A DNA stretch of 64,000 bases, from NCBI RefSeq assembly GCF_965218915.1, contig NZ_OZ244708.1, positions 1,550,001 to 1,614,000 on the forward strand, in the 5' to 3' direction. Position numbers and translations under genes: made by a program. The stretch is from Novosphingopyxis sp965218915 (lineage in GTDB: Bacteria; Pseudomonadota; Alphaproteobacteria; Sphingomonadales; Sphingomonadaceae). Within the stretch, counting starts at the first letter, position 1, and each line of letters starts with the position of its first letter. The notes under the pieces are model-generated. The model saw only the letters and a list, made by a program, of their open reading frames with translations, had not been told where the DNA came from and did not search any database. Positions 7,320 through 15,912 of this stretch are shown in pieces.

Positions 7320-8741
7320 ATGAATTCGAACCTGTCACGGATCCTTAGCGAACACGCTACGCTGATCTCGTTCTTGGTCATTCTGCTGCCACTCGTCATC
7401 ATGCTGCCGACCATGATCGCGGTTGTGCGCGGTCTTCCGGACCGCCGCAAGATCGCGCTGGTCAACCTGGCGGGTACGCTGTTCTTCACCCCGTGGATAG
7501 CGGCGATGGCTTGGGCAGTGATGGGCAAGCCCAATGAATCGGCCTATGAAAAAATTCTCAAATTCAAGCGGTGGATCGTCACGGTGGCAGTGGCCGGATT
7601 GATCGGCCTGGTCGCGATGTTGTTCTATGTCTGGCAAACGGTGGAAACATGGCAGGGATCGGCGCCCGGGGACCGCTATGTCCTGGCGCCGGTCGAGGCC
7701 GCGCCGGGAAGCCAGGCGGTGCTCGCCAGCGGAAAGATCGTGCCGCGCTCGTTGGTACGGGTATCCTCCGAGGTGTCGGGCAGGATCGATGCCGTGTTCG
7801 TCGATATCAACGATGTGGTGGCAGCGGGGCAGCCGCTCGCCCGGATCGACGCGCCCAGCATCCGTTCCGGGGTCGATCAGGCGGGGGCCGAATTGCGTCA
7901 GGCCTACGCCGGGTCCGCACAAACGCGGTCCGCCATCGCGACGACCGAGACTCGGCTCCAGGAACAGCGCGCAAGCTTTGCGCGGCGCCGAGCGCTGTAC
8001 GATCGCGGTTTCCTGTCGCGCGCCGATCTGGAAGCGGGCCAGGCGGAACTGGATGCGCGCCGGGCGGCGCTGTCGGGCGCGCGGGCCCAGGCCGCGGGCG
8101 ATGAGGCACGGATTGCGGCCTCGCGGGCGCGGCTCAATGAGGCGAAGGACGAGGCCGGGCGCACCACGGTCGTCTCTCCGGTATCGGGCACGGTGCTGGC
8201 TCGCCGGGCTGAACCCGGCCAGACCGTCGTGTCCGCGTTCCAGGCCGAAGACCTGTTCGAAATCGCGGAAGATCTCGGCGCGATGCGACTGGAGGTGATC
8301 GTGGACGAGACCGAAATCGCGCGCCTGCGCGAAGGGCAACCGGTCACGTTCTCCGTCGATGCGTTGCCGGACCAGTCGTTCAGAGGGACGCTGGACAAGA
8401 TTCTGAAGGCCCCGGTCGAGCAGGACGGTATTACCGGCTACAAGGTGCTGGTCGATATCCAAAACACCAACGGCCAGTTTTATTCCGGGATGAGCGTTTT
8501 GGCGCGCTTCCTGCCGGAAATGGCGAAAGATTCACTGTGGGTTCCCATGGTCGCGCTCGCCTTCGTTCCATCCGAGCAAGCGCAAGAAGAGGAAAAGGAA
8601 CCGTGCGTCTATGTCGTGCGCGACGGGCGACTTCGGCGCATTCCCGTGAAAGTGGTCGGCCGTTCCAACACGATGCTCGTGATCCGCTCGTCGCAGCTGG
8701 GTGTCGGCGATCAGCTGGCAACCGCACGGCGTAAGACATGA
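7320..8741 (+). CDS. MacA-type periplasmic adaptor with extra N-terminal membrane domain
   Basis: A 473-residue membrane fusion protein. From residue about 80 it is ordinary: an anchor (WIVTVAVAGLIGLVAMLFYVW), a split lipoyl domain (SSEVSGRIDAVFV and SPVSGTVLARRAEPGQ), a long Ala/Arg/Glu-rich coiled-coil hairpin (about 190-270) and a beta-barrel region. Unusually, residues 1-80 hold two further membrane segments (LISFLVILLPLVIMLPTMIA and LAGTLFFTPWIAAMAWAVMG) resembling the superinfection immunity protein family. The start ATG lies after AAAAGATTGA, a weak site. Its stop overlaps the next ATPase start (ATGA). It should link the inner-membrane MacB pair to an outer-membrane channel that is not encoded here. 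Confidence 0.85.
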   Translation: MNSNLSRILSEHATLISFLVILLPLVIMLPTMIAVVRGLPDRRKIALVNLAGTLFFTPWIAAMAWAVMGKPNESAYEKILKFKRWIVTVAVAGLIGLVAMLFYVWQTVETWQGSAPGDRYVLAPVEAAPGSQAVLASGKIVPRSLVRVSSEVSGRIDAVFVDINDVVAAGQPLARIDAPSIRSGVDQAGAELRQAYAGSAQTRSAIATTETRLQEQRASFARRRALYDRGFLSRADLEAGQAELDARRAALSGARAQAAGDEARIAASRARLNEAKDEAGRTTVVSPVSGTVLARRAEPGQTVVSAFQAEDLFEIAEDLGAMRLEVIVDETEIARLREGQPVTFSVDALPDQSFRGTLDKILKAPVEQDGITGYKVLVDIQNTNGQFYSGMSVLARFLPEMAKDSLWVPMVALAFVPSEQAQEEEKEPCVYVVRDGRLRRIPVKVVGRSNTMLVIRSSQLGVGDQLATARRKT

Positions 8742-9460
8742 TTGCCGGGGAGCAAGCAGAAACAATTCCGAATAGCGTTATCGAGGGACGCGGCCTCGGC
8801 AAGACATATCCGAGTGCGGGCGGCAAAGTCGAGGCTTTGCGCGATATCGACATCAGGTTGATCGCGGGCGAGTTCATCGCTTTTCTCGGCGCGTCGGGCT
8901 CGGGTAAAAGCACGCTGATCAATATCCTTTCCACGCTGGACACTCCAACGAGCGGCACGCTGACGATCGAGGGCAAGGCCGTCGGCGGTTTGTCGGATCA
9001 CGCGCTGTCGCGGTTGCGCAACCGGAAGATCGGCTTCGTCTTTCAGGGCTACAACCTACTGCCCGCCTTGACGGCCAAAGCCAATGTCGAACTGCCCTGC
9101 GTCTATGCTGGCCTTGGACGGGACGAAGCCAGTCGCCGCGCGGACGTGGCCCTCGCCAAGGTGGGCCTGGCCGAACTGGGCGCGCGCAAGCCCAACGAGC
9201 TTTCCGGCGGACAGCAGCAGCGCGTGGCCTTCGCCCGGGCGCTGGTCCTGGGGGCGGCGGTGCTGTTCGCGGACGAGCCGACCGGCGCGCTCGACAGCGT
9301 CGCGAGCGCGAATATCTTGGCATTGTGTCTCGATCTCAGCCGCAGCGGCTTCACTGTGGCGATGGTGACTCACGATCGTCAGATCGCCAACCATGCGAGC
9401 AGGATCGTCACCTTGGCCGATGGGCGCATCGTTTCGGACGAAAGCGCGGGGCGGCAATGA
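8738..9460 (+). CDS. MacB-type ABC ATPase (LolD/MacB family)
   Basis: A 240-residue ATPase with Walker A GASGSGKSTL, Q-loop VFQGYNLLPALTAKANVELP, signature LSGGQQQRVAFARAL and Walker B AVLFADEPTGALDS. The wording is typical of the MacB/LolD family that drives mechanotransmission-type exporters. It starts at ATG overlapping the adaptor stop and ends overlapping the permease start, so adaptor, ATPase and permease are one coupled unit. It sits in the same transcription block as the precursor and lyase-kinase genes, so export of the modified peptide is the simplest role. Confidence 0.93.
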   Translation: MIAGEQAETIPNSVIEGRGLGKTYPSAGGKVEALRDIDIRLIAGEFIAFLGASGSGKSTLINILSTLDTPTSGTLTIEGKAVGGLSDHALSRLRNRKIGFVFQGYNLLPALTAKANVELPCVYAGLGRDEASRRADVALAKVGLAELGARKPNELSGGQQQRVAFARALVLGAAVLFADEPTGALDSVASANILALCLDLSRSGFTVAMVTHDRQIANHASRIVTLADGRIVSDESAGRQ

Positions 9461-10674
9461 GTCCGCGGCGCCTGTCCATCGGTTCGGCGCTGGATTCGCT
9501 GCGTAGCAACAGCTTTCGCTCGGGACTCACTATCCTCGGCTTGGCCATCGGGGTGGCGGCGATTACGCTGATCGGGGCGATCGGCAACGGTCTCGGCGGT
9601 CTCGTGCATGACCAGCTGGAACGCTATGATGCCAGCCTGCTGATCGTCACCCCGACCGACACCGCGGCAGCGGGACGCGTTCCGTTCCGCTTGAGGGCGC
9701 GCGATACCGATTATCTGAAGGCGAACGTGCCGACGGTAATGCTGGCGGGCGGCGAGGTGCGGCAACCGGTCCGCGCGCGAGCGAACGGAGAGACCGTGCG
9801 CACCAGCCTGTCCGGTCTGGACAGCGACATGTTCGACCTGCGTAGAATGGCCATCGCGGGCGGCCGCAGCTTCACGCAAGCCGAATACCGCAGTGGGGCA
9901 CGCGTCGCCCTGGTCGGGAATACTGTTTTACAAAAGCTGTTTGCCGGGGGTGCATCGGTCGGCCAGGTGATCCGCGTCAACGGGGTGGTCCTGACTATCG
10001 TCGGCATGCTGGAAGAGGAGGCCGCGGGTATTGGCGGCGATCCCGACGACATTATCGTGGTGCCGCTGCGGACCGCGCAGAGGCGCATCGCCGGGCAGGA
10101 CGACCAGGCGTTCGACCGGGTCGACAGCATATGGGTGACGTTCGCTGGCGGCGATCCGGCACGAAACCGACAGGCTGTGTTGTCAACCCTTACGCGGCGC
10201 AGCGGTAAGCAAGCGGAAGACATATCGCCCGTTGATATCCGCTCGATGGAGGAACAGCTGGAGCAGGTTCGGCAGGCGGTGGGAGCGGTACGGATCGGCA
10301 TGTCGCTCATCGCCTCGATCGCCATTTTCGTGGCCGGTATCGGGGTCCTCAACACCATGCTCGCTTCGATCGGGGAGCGCACGCGGGAAATCGGCATCCG
10401 GCGCGCCCTGGGCGCGACGGTGAACGACATCCGCAACCAGTTCATGATCGAAGCGGTCGTCATTTCGGTGATCGGCGGCGTCGTGGGCGTCCTCGTCGCG
10501 CTGGTCGGAATTGGCATTGCCAGCGCGCAACTTCCCGACTGGCCCCTGTCGGTTACCGTAGTGAATTTGTGCGGTGTCGTTGCGATAGCCATTACCACGG
10601 GCGTATTTTTCGGCATTATTCCCGCGATCCGGGCGTCGCGGCTGTCGCCGACGGATGCGTTACGATCGTTCTAA
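9457..10674 (+). CDS. MacB-like ABC permease
   Basis: A 405-residue permease with the MacB/FtsX layout: N-terminal membrane segment (about residues 20-45, SGLTILGLAIGVAAITLIGA), a large periplasmic domain (about 45-275), then three C-terminal membrane segments (FVAGIGVLNTMLASIGERTR..., AVVISVIGGVVGVLVALVGI, VVAIAITTGVFFGIIPAIRA). The ERTREIGIRRALGA motif is diagnostic for the family. I chose ATG 9457 because it overlaps the ATPase stop (ATGA) and gives the normal N-terminus; a longer frame opens at 9325 but is a shadow of the ATPase. It works with the ATPase at 8738 and the adaptor at 7320. Confidence 0.92.
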   Translation: MSPRRLSIGSALDSLRSNSFRSGLTILGLAIGVAAITLIGAIGNGLGGLVHDQLERYDASLLIVTPTDTAAAGRVPFRLRARDTDYLKANVPTVMLAGGEVRQPVRARANGETVRTSLSGLDSDMFDLRRMAIAGGRSFTQAEYRSGARVALVGNTVLQKLFAGGASVGQVIRVNGVVLTIVGMLEEEAAGIGGDPDDIIVVPLRTAQRRIAGQDDQAFDRVDSIWVTFAGGDPARNRQAVLSTLTRRSGKQAEDISPVDIRSMEEQLEQVRQAVGAVRIGMSLIASIAIFVAGIGVLNTMLASIGERTREIGIRRALGATVNDIRNQFMIEAVVISVIGGVVGVLVALVGIGIASAQLPDWPLSVTVVNLCGVVAIAITTGVFFGIIPAIRASRLSPTDALRSF

Positions 10675-10724
10675 TGCAGGGTTGCAACGCTCTATATCGT
10701 CTCGCAAGATCGGGTCGTGCGCCA

Positions 10725-10752
10725 TTGACTCGATCGAAGTATACGCTACCCT
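10725..10752 (+). promoter_or_regulatory. Possible promoter for the 45-residue peptide
   Basis: TTGACT at 10725-10730, 16-base spacer and TACCCT at 10747-10752, with the ATG at 10796 downstream. The -35 box is strong and the -10 box weak. Its position suggests a separate transcript for the small peptide and the two following genes. Confidence 0.35.
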
Positions 10753-10795
10753 TGGGCCGGCTTTGCATAGTAGAGGCCGATAAGGGAGAAAATTG

Positions 10796-10933
10796 ATGCA
10801 ACGCGATCTAGTCATCGAAGACCTCGACTTTGAAATCAGTCCCGGCGGCGTCAATGAGCCCGTGCTTCACTTGCCGGTTGTGGTAGTGGCCGGCGTCTGG
10901 ATCATCGTTCAGGAAACGTCCCCCGCACAATAA
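10796..10933 (+). CDS. Small peptide with Gly-Gly motif, candidate second precursor
   Basis: A 45-residue frame with a good ribosome-binding site (AAGGGAGAAAATTG before ATG). The first 18 residues are acidic and end in EDLDFEISPGG, which partly resembles a double-glycine leader (acidic at -8, aromatic at -7, Gly-Gly at -2/-1). The remainder is VNEPVLHLPVVVVAGVWIIV followed by a short polar tail, very hydrophobic and again cysteine-free. It precedes two unknown cupin-like genes by 72 bases. It could be a second RiPP precursor, an immunity peptide or a small membrane protein; the sequence alone does not decide. Confidence 0.5.
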   Translation: MQRDLVIEDLDFEISPGGVNEPVLHLPVVVVAGVWIIVQETSPAQ

Positions 10934-11005
10934 TCGCGATGGCCTCCGACTCGTTTGGGGGCCGCATCATCTTCCCATGACCCGCAGCGCTGATGTGGCA
11001 AGGCG

Positions 11006-11848
11006 ATGACCGATATCTTCGACCAAGCTTGCGCTCATCTGTCGCAGACGCTGACACCGCTTCCTGACGATCTGACGGCGGCGATCGTCGATGACGTTCG
11101 CATGCACGAAGCCATTGCGCGGGCACGCACCAAACTCGACCGCGGCACTCTGCTCTATTCCGAAGACGAGATGCGCATGGCGCAGGTCCATGAAAATGCG
11201 GGCTGGCAGGTGGACGTCATGGTGTTCTTCAAGCACCGGCTTGCCCCCATTTCCGTTATATCGCCAACCGCGATGTATATCGTGTCAGCCGGAGAAGCCT
11301 TGAACTATCGCGGCTATGCGCTGTCCCGGCCGATCGATGCCGACTATTTCGACCAGCCCGTGCATTTGCAACAGGTGGAAGCCCATCCCCTGACGCGGGG
11401 AGATTGGGTGTTCATGCAACCCGGCCTTACGACCGGTATCGTCGCGGACCCCGGACCCGAATCCGTCCTGCTTCGTTTCCTCGGACCTCCGGTAACGCCG
11501 GTCATGGCTAGTTTCGATGCCGACAGCGGCAAACTGGAATCGTTGACGATGGGCGGTCTCGTGCCCACCTCGCAATCCTTCTTCACCGACCTTGCCCGGT
11601 GCCTCATAGCAGGTTCGCAGCATGATGCTCCATGGCACGCCTACGAAGAACTGGACATTGTCCGCGACCTGCTTCGCGGTGGGTTGACGGACGACAGCAT
11701 CCATATCGCCACCCGGTGGAAGATGGCGCAGGCTCTGGCCAATTCGGACCGTGACGACGTGCGCACGTTCATGGAGCGGGTCGCGGCGAGCGACAGCCTC
11801 TCGCTCAAGGCCAAGGCCAAGCGTGTCCTTGCGGCCATCGAGGCCTGA
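11006..11848 (+). CDS. Unknown protein, possible cupin fold, N-terminal part
   Basis: A 280-residue soluble protein not recognised by name. The central part (about 65-185) is rich in short beta-strand-like stretches (WQVDVMVFFKHRLAPISVIS, GDWVFMQPGLTTGIVADPG) of the cupin kind, with His in VHENAG and VEAHPL as possible ligands. The C-terminal about 80 residues are helical (DIVRDLLRGGLTDDSIHIAT, FMERVAASD), resembling a short helical repeat. It is followed 4 bases later by a second gene of similar character, and preceded by a small hydrophobic peptide. A role in peptide tailoring or regulation is a guess from position. Confidence 0.6.
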   Translation: MTDIFDQACAHLSQTLTPLPDDLTAAIVDDVRMHEAIARARTKLDRGTLLYSEDEMRMAQVHENAGWQVDVMVFFKHRLAPISVISPTAMYIVSAGEALNYRGYALSRPIDADYFDQPVHLQQVEAHPLTRGDWVFMQPGLTTGIVADPGPESVLLRFLGPPVTPVMASFDADSGKLESLTMGGLVPTSQSFFTDLARCLIAGSQHDAPWHAYEELDIVRDLLRGGLTDDSIHIATRWKMAQALANSDRDDVRTFMERVAASDSLSLKAKAKRVLAAIEA

Positions 11849-11852
11849 CCCG

Positions 11853-12572
11853 ATGCAGCTTTACGACTTCGACGATCCGATACCGGACCTGTCCTTCGAG
11901 AACGCGGTCAAGGCGATCCATGGCGAATTTGAGCAGGACTGGAGACAACGGCGCAGCGCCATCGCGCGGCTCATGCGTGCGTTCCGCAAGAATGACCAGG
12001 CCTTGCGCGCGCTCATCCGACAGCATGTCGGCGGGGGCCAATGGCCGATCATGCGCGGCACGCAGTCCTTTTACCTCTACGAGAGCAAGCAATTCCGGAT
12101 GCGGGCAAATCTGTGGTTTCCTGCCTCGCATCCCTTGGCGGGGCAGGCAGGTTATCGCGATTTCCTAACGATCGAGAAATGCCATAATCATGATTTTTCG
12201 TTCTTCTCGATTTGCGTGCTGGGTTCGGGTTACACGACCCGTATGTACGGGGCGAAGGATTACGCGCAGACCCTTCAGGTCGGAGAGCGCGTAATTCTGG
12301 AGCCGGAATGCACTTTCGGGCTGAACGGCGATACGGTGATGTATGTCGAGCGCGACCTCGACTTCCATTCGCAACTGTTTCCCGAAACGCTCTCCGTGAC
12401 CGTCAATCTCATACCGGCGCGCGAAATGCGGCGTTCGGTCCAGTATTCGGTAGATGAAGAAAACGGCACCATCGAACGGAAGATCCATACCGACGCGGGC
12501 GCGAGCCTGCCGGACCGACCATGGTCGCTGCCGAACGAAACCAATTCGGCAACCGCATTCGTCGATTCCTAG
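11853..12572 (+). CDS. Unknown protein, possible cupin-like metal-binding enzyme
   Basis: A 239-residue protein beginning at ATG 11853, just after the previous stop. Residues about 25-60 are basic and helical. The middle has CHNHDFSFFSICVLGSGYTT, where His-x-His next to a Gly-rich turn resembles the metal-binding start of cupins such as cysteine dioxygenase-like enzymes; GDTVMYVERDLDFHSQLFPE further on supplies Glu and His, as a second cupin motif might. No family can be named. It pairs with the gene at 11006 and ends the apparent peptide cluster. Confidence 0.6.
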   Translation: MQLYDFDDPIPDLSFENAVKAIHGEFEQDWRQRRSAIARLMRAFRKNDQALRALIRQHVGGGQWPIMRGTQSFYLYESKQFRMRANLWFPASHPLAGQAGYRDFLTIEKCHNHDFSFFSICVLGSGYTTRMYGAKDYAQTLQVGERVILEPECTFGLNGDTVMYVERDLDFHSQLFPETLSVTVNLIPAREMRRSVQYSVDEENGTIERKIHTDAGASLPDRPWSLPNETNSATAFVDS

Positions 12573-13113
12573 CTATTGGTCCCGGCAACCGAACGTCCGG
12601 TATCGAAATGGTCGATTTGGCATCGGACCACTATATGGCTATGTTAGTCGCTAGTCCGGTTGCTTCGGGTATCGTTGCCCTGATGTCGTTACCTGATACG
12701 AATTTAAATTCTGGGTTCCGTTACCATTGCCGCCGTCCTGGGCCACGAACAGACCGCCGCGAAATTGATTTGCCGAAGTCGCCTGGTCGGCGCAAATTCG
12801 ATGCGGATTTCATAAGCAGCCCCTGTCCTGTGTTCAGGCGGGGCGTGACAGGCAAATGGGTCGTTTGCGCTAAGGCTGAATGGCGCTTTTTTGAAAACCG
12901 TTGTTGCTCCCTCAATTAGCGCGCAAACACCGTGTTGATCGACATGTTTCTAGCGGACCGGACGGACTGTTCGGGCGCACCATTTTCTCTCCGGCGATTG
13001 CCCCTATATACGCATTCACAAACGGGTACCGCCTGAGCCTTTTCTGGTCGGCTAATGACTCCGTTCCATCTCCCAACCGGCTTTCGGTGCCGGTGCAGAC
13101 ATAATCGAGGCCC
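12573..13113. other. Intergenic region between peptide cluster and helicase gene
   Basis: About 540 bases without a convincing gene. Frames are present on both strands (for example plus from 12608), but they lack normal codon bias and ribosome-binding sites. The stretch is less GC-rich than its right neighbour. It marks the boundary between the accessory peptide cluster and core genes; no repeat, tRNA or integrase is seen. Confidence 0.5.
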
Positions 13114-14946
13114 ATGCCCTTTCCATTACTACCCGCATCGCTGATGCAGGCGCTCGATAAACGCGGCTATGCCGATCCCAGCGCGGTACAGGCTGCCGTG
13201 TTGGAAAACGAGGCCGCAGGCCGCGACCTCATCGTGTCCGCGCAGACCGGCTCCGGCAAGACGGTTGCCTTCGGGTTGGCCATGGCGCCCGAGTTACTGG
13301 GTGACGCGATGCGCATCGGCTTGCCCGCCGCGCCGCTGGCGCTGGTGATCGCGCCGACGCGCGAGCTTGCACTGCAGGTGAGTCGCGAGCTTGCCTGGCT
13401 CTATGCGGAAGCGGGCGCGACCATCAGCACCTGTGTCGGTGGCATGGACCCGTCCAAGGAGCGCCGTGCGTTGCGGCAGGGCGCGCATATCGTGGTCGGC
13501 ACGCCGGGGCGTCTGCGCGATCATCTGGAGCGCGGCGGCCTTGATCTGTCCGCGCTGCGCACCGCCGTGCTCGATGAGGCGGACGAGATGCTCGACATGG
13601 GTTTTCGCGACGATCTGGAGGAAATCCTCGACGCGACCCCGGACGATCGCCGCACATTGCTGTTCTCCGCCACCATGCCCAAGGCGATCGTGGGGCTGGC
13701 CAAACGCTATCAGAACGACGCGCTGCGCATCTCCACCGTCGGCGAGGACCGCGGCCATGGCGACATCGCCTATCAGGCGGTGACCGTTTCGCCGTCCGAG
13801 ATCGAGCATGCCGTCGTCAATTTGCTGCGCTTCCACGAAGCGGAGACGGCGATCGTCTTCTGCGCCACGCGCGAGAGCGTGCGCCGCATGCACGCCGCGC
13901 TGCAAGAGCGCGGCTTCGGCGCTGTCGCGCTGTCGGGCGAGCACTCGCAGTCCGAGCGCAACCAGGCGATGCAGGCGCTGCGCGACCGCCGCGCGCGGGT
14001 GTGCGTGGCGACCGACGTGGCCGCGCGCGGCATCGATCTGCCGAGCGTCAGCCTGGTCATCCACGCGGAAATCCCGCGCGATGCGGAGACCTTGCAGCAT
14101 CGCTCCGGTCGGACCGGCCGCGCGGGCAACAAGGGCACCGCGATCATCGTCGTGCCCCATCCGCGCCGCCGCCGCGTCGAATCGATGCTGCGCGGAGCGA
14201 AGATCGAGGCCGAATGGATCGAGGCGCCGGGCCCCGATGAAATCCGCAGGCAGGATCATGAGCGTTTGCTCGAGGCGCTGCTGGAACCGGTGGAGTTCGA
14301 GGACGAGGACCGCGCGCTTGCCGAGCGGCTGCTTGCCGAACGCAGCCCGCAGGATATCGCTGCGGCGCTGGTCCAGGCGCATCGTTCCAAAATGCCCGCG
14401 CCCGAGGAGTTGATCGAGAACACGCCCGAGGCGCGCAAAGCCGCTCAGAAGGAACGCCACCGTCCCGGCTTCGAGGATATCGTTTGGTACCGCATGGATG
14501 TCGGCCGCAACCAGAATGCCGATCCGCGCTGGATCCTGCCCGTGCTGTGCCGCCGCGGGCATATCACTAAGAAGGATGTCGGCGCGATCCGTATGGGTCC
14601 GAACGAGACGTTCGTGCAGGTGCCGCGTGCCATCTCCGACAAGTTCGGTCAGGCTCTGGCTCGCACCGCCGGGAGCGGCGAGGGCGACGAGCGCGACGAT
14701 ATCGCGATCAGCTATTCGCCCGACGGTCCGGCTGAACGCGTGCGTCCGGGGCGCAAGCCCAAGCATGAGAGCAAGCCCGACAAGCACAAGGTCCGGGCCA
14801 AGCTGCACGCCAGGTCAGCGGCCGGGGACAATGTAGCAGGCGAGGGCGGTAAGCCGCCGCGCCGCGAGGGCTTCAAGCCTAAGGGCAAGGGCGGGCCGAA
14901 GAAAACGTTCAAGGGCGGCAGGAAGCCCGGCGGTTTCAAAAAATAG
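13114..14946 (+). CDS. DEAD-box RNA helicase with DbpA-type RNA-binding domain
   Basis: A 610-residue ATP-dependent RNA helicase. Motifs in order: Q-motif region (GYADPSAVQAAVL), Walker A SAQTGSGKT, PTRELALQV, GTPGRLRDH, DEAD (VLDEADEMLDMGF), SAT (LLFSATMP), then VFCATRESVRRMH, ATDVAARGIDLP and HRSGRTGRAG. Residues about 465-550 match the DbpA-like RNA-binding domain (WYRMDVGRNQNADPRWILP), which follows a helical linker. The C-terminal 80 residues are Lys/Gly/Pro-rich and disordered (KGKGGPKKTFKGGRKPGGFK), common in sphingomonad homologues and able to bind RNA. Expected role: ribosome assembly or RNA remodelling in the cold. Confidence 0.95.
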   Translation: MPFPLLPASLMQALDKRGYADPSAVQAAVLENEAAGRDLIVSAQTGSGKTVAFGLAMAPELLGDAMRIGLPAAPLALVIAPTRELALQVSRELAWLYAEAGATISTCVGGMDPSKERRALRQGAHIVVGTPGRLRDHLERGGLDLSALRTAVLDEADEMLDMGFRDDLEEILDATPDDRRTLLFSATMPKAIVGLAKRYQNDALRISTVGEDRGHGDIAYQAVTVSPSEIEHAVVNLLRFHEAETAIVFCATRESVRRMHAALQERGFGAVALSGEHSQSERNQAMQALRDRRARVCVATDVAARGIDLPSVSLVIHAEIPRDAETLQHRSGRTGRAGNKGTAIIVVPHPRRRRVESMLRGAKIEAEWIEAPGPDEIRRQDHERLLEALLEPVEFEDEDRALAERLLAERSPQDIAAALVQAHRSKMPAPEELIENTPEARKAAQKERHRPGFEDIVWYRMDVGRNQNADPRWILPVLCRRGHITKKDVGAIRMGPNETFVQVPRAISDKFGQALARTAGSGEGDERDDIAISYSPDGPAERVRPGRKPKHESKPDKHKVRAKLHARSAAGDNVAGEGGKPPRREGFKPKGKGGPKKTFKGGRKPGGFKK

Positions 14947-15007
14947 CCCATCGCTTGCAGCGTCCCCATTTGGACGATAGCGCGAGGCGGCGACAAAGGA
15001 GCACGAG

Positions 15008-15628
15008 ATGAGCGATTTCGATCATGCGGTGGACGGCGATCTGGTGCGCGCGCCGGATGGCAGGATCGAGGTGCCGGACGATGTGCAGGACGCGATCCGT
15101 ACGCTAATCCGCTGGACCGGGGACGATCCGGAGCGTGAGGGCCTGCTCGATACCCCCAAGCGCGTCGGCCGGGCGTGGAAGGAATATTGTCAGGGTTATG
15201 AGGAAGATCCCGGGGTCCATCTTGCGCGCACGTTCGAGGAAGTTGGCGGCTATGACGAGCTCGTCCTGCTGAAGGACATTCCGTTCCAGTCGCATTGCGA
15301 GCATCATATGGCGCCGATCATCGGCAGGGCGCATATCGCCTATATGCCGACCGACCGGGTGGTGGGCATCTCCAAGCTCGCCCGTGTACTTCACGGGTTC
15401 GCCCGGCGCCTGCAGGTGCAGGAGCGGCTCACCGCCGAGGTTGCGCAATGCATCCAGGACAAGCTGGGTCCCAGCGGTGTTGCGGTGGTGATCGAGGCGA
15501 GCCATAGCTGCATGACCGCGCGCGGCGTGCGTACGCCCGGTGTGTCGATGGTCACCAGCCGGCTGCTGGGTTGCTTCCTCGACGACGACCGCAGCCGCAC
15601 CGAAGTGATGAGCCTGATGGGCTATTGA
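15008..15628 (+). CDS. folE: GTP cyclohydrolase I
   Basis: A 206-residue enzyme that turns GTP into 7,8-dihydroneopterin triphosphate, the first step of folate synthesis. The zinc ligands are visible in FQSHCEHHMAPIIGRAHIAY (Cys and His) and in SHSCMTARGVRTPG (second Cys). RTP-type and catalytic residues around KLARVLHGFARRLQVQERLT match the family. The length is normal. AAAGGAG lies 8 bases ahead of ATG. It follows the helicase by 60 bases on the same strand and is followed by a small reading frame and a terminator. Confidence 0.97.
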   Translation: MSDFDHAVDGDLVRAPDGRIEVPDDVQDAIRTLIRWTGDDPEREGLLDTPKRVGRAWKEYCQGYEEDPGVHLARTFEEVGGYDELVLLKDIPFQSHCEHHMAPIIGRAHIAYMPTDRVVGISKLARVLHGFARRLQVQERLTAEVAQCIQDKLGPSGVAVVIEASHSCMTARGVRTPGVSMVTSRLLGCFLDDDRSRTEVMSLMGY

Positions 15629-15726
15629 TCGCGGTTTGCCGACTTTGAACAAGAGTAGGGAACCCAATTCTGACTATTCCGTTAATGCGGCATCAAGCCG
15701 ACGGCTTGATCAACGGAAGGGTCGAA

Positions 15727-15807
15727 ATGCTCAAGAATATTCTCCCCCTCATCATGTCCGGCGGTACGCTGCTCGCCGTCATTGCCGCGATGGCTACAAC
15801 GGTCTGA
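15727..15807 (+). CDS. 26-residue hydrophobic small protein
   Basis: A very short frame with a strong ribosome-binding site (GGAAGGG, 5 bases before ATG). The peptide begins MLKNILPLIMSGGTLLAVIA and continues with four small residues and AATTV-like ending: one membrane helix with a short Lys-bearing N-terminus. It lies alone between folE and a strong terminator, so it is probably transcribed as a unit ending at 15884. No name is known to me. A structural membrane peptide, type I toxin-like peptide or regulator of folE are all possible. Confidence 0.45.
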   Translation: MLKNILPLIMSGGTLLAVIAAMATTV

Positions 15808-15850
15808 GCGCGTTCAAACCCGCCAGGAAGGCCCGGAAGGGCCCAATGAA

Positions 15851-15885
15851 AAGGCGCGAGAACCACTGGTTCCCGCGCCTTTTTC
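15851..15885 (+). terminator. Rho-independent terminator
   Basis: AAGGCGCG pairs with CGCGCCTT, extended by GAACC/GGTTC after one mismatch, with a 3-base loop; TTTTT follows on the plus strand. It ends the folE/small-peptide transcript and lies 28 bases before the convergent end of rplI, so it may also serve the opposite strand in part (AAAAGG gives a short T-run there). Confidence 0.85.
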
Positions 15886-15912
15886 CTTACACTCTTATAG
15901 ATTAAGCCCGGT

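Noticed and set aside
12521..12919. A 132-residue plus-strand frame and a shorter minus-strand one after the peptide cluster
   Set aside because: No ribosome-binding site, no family, and codon use unlike the neighbours. I left this stretch as intergenic.
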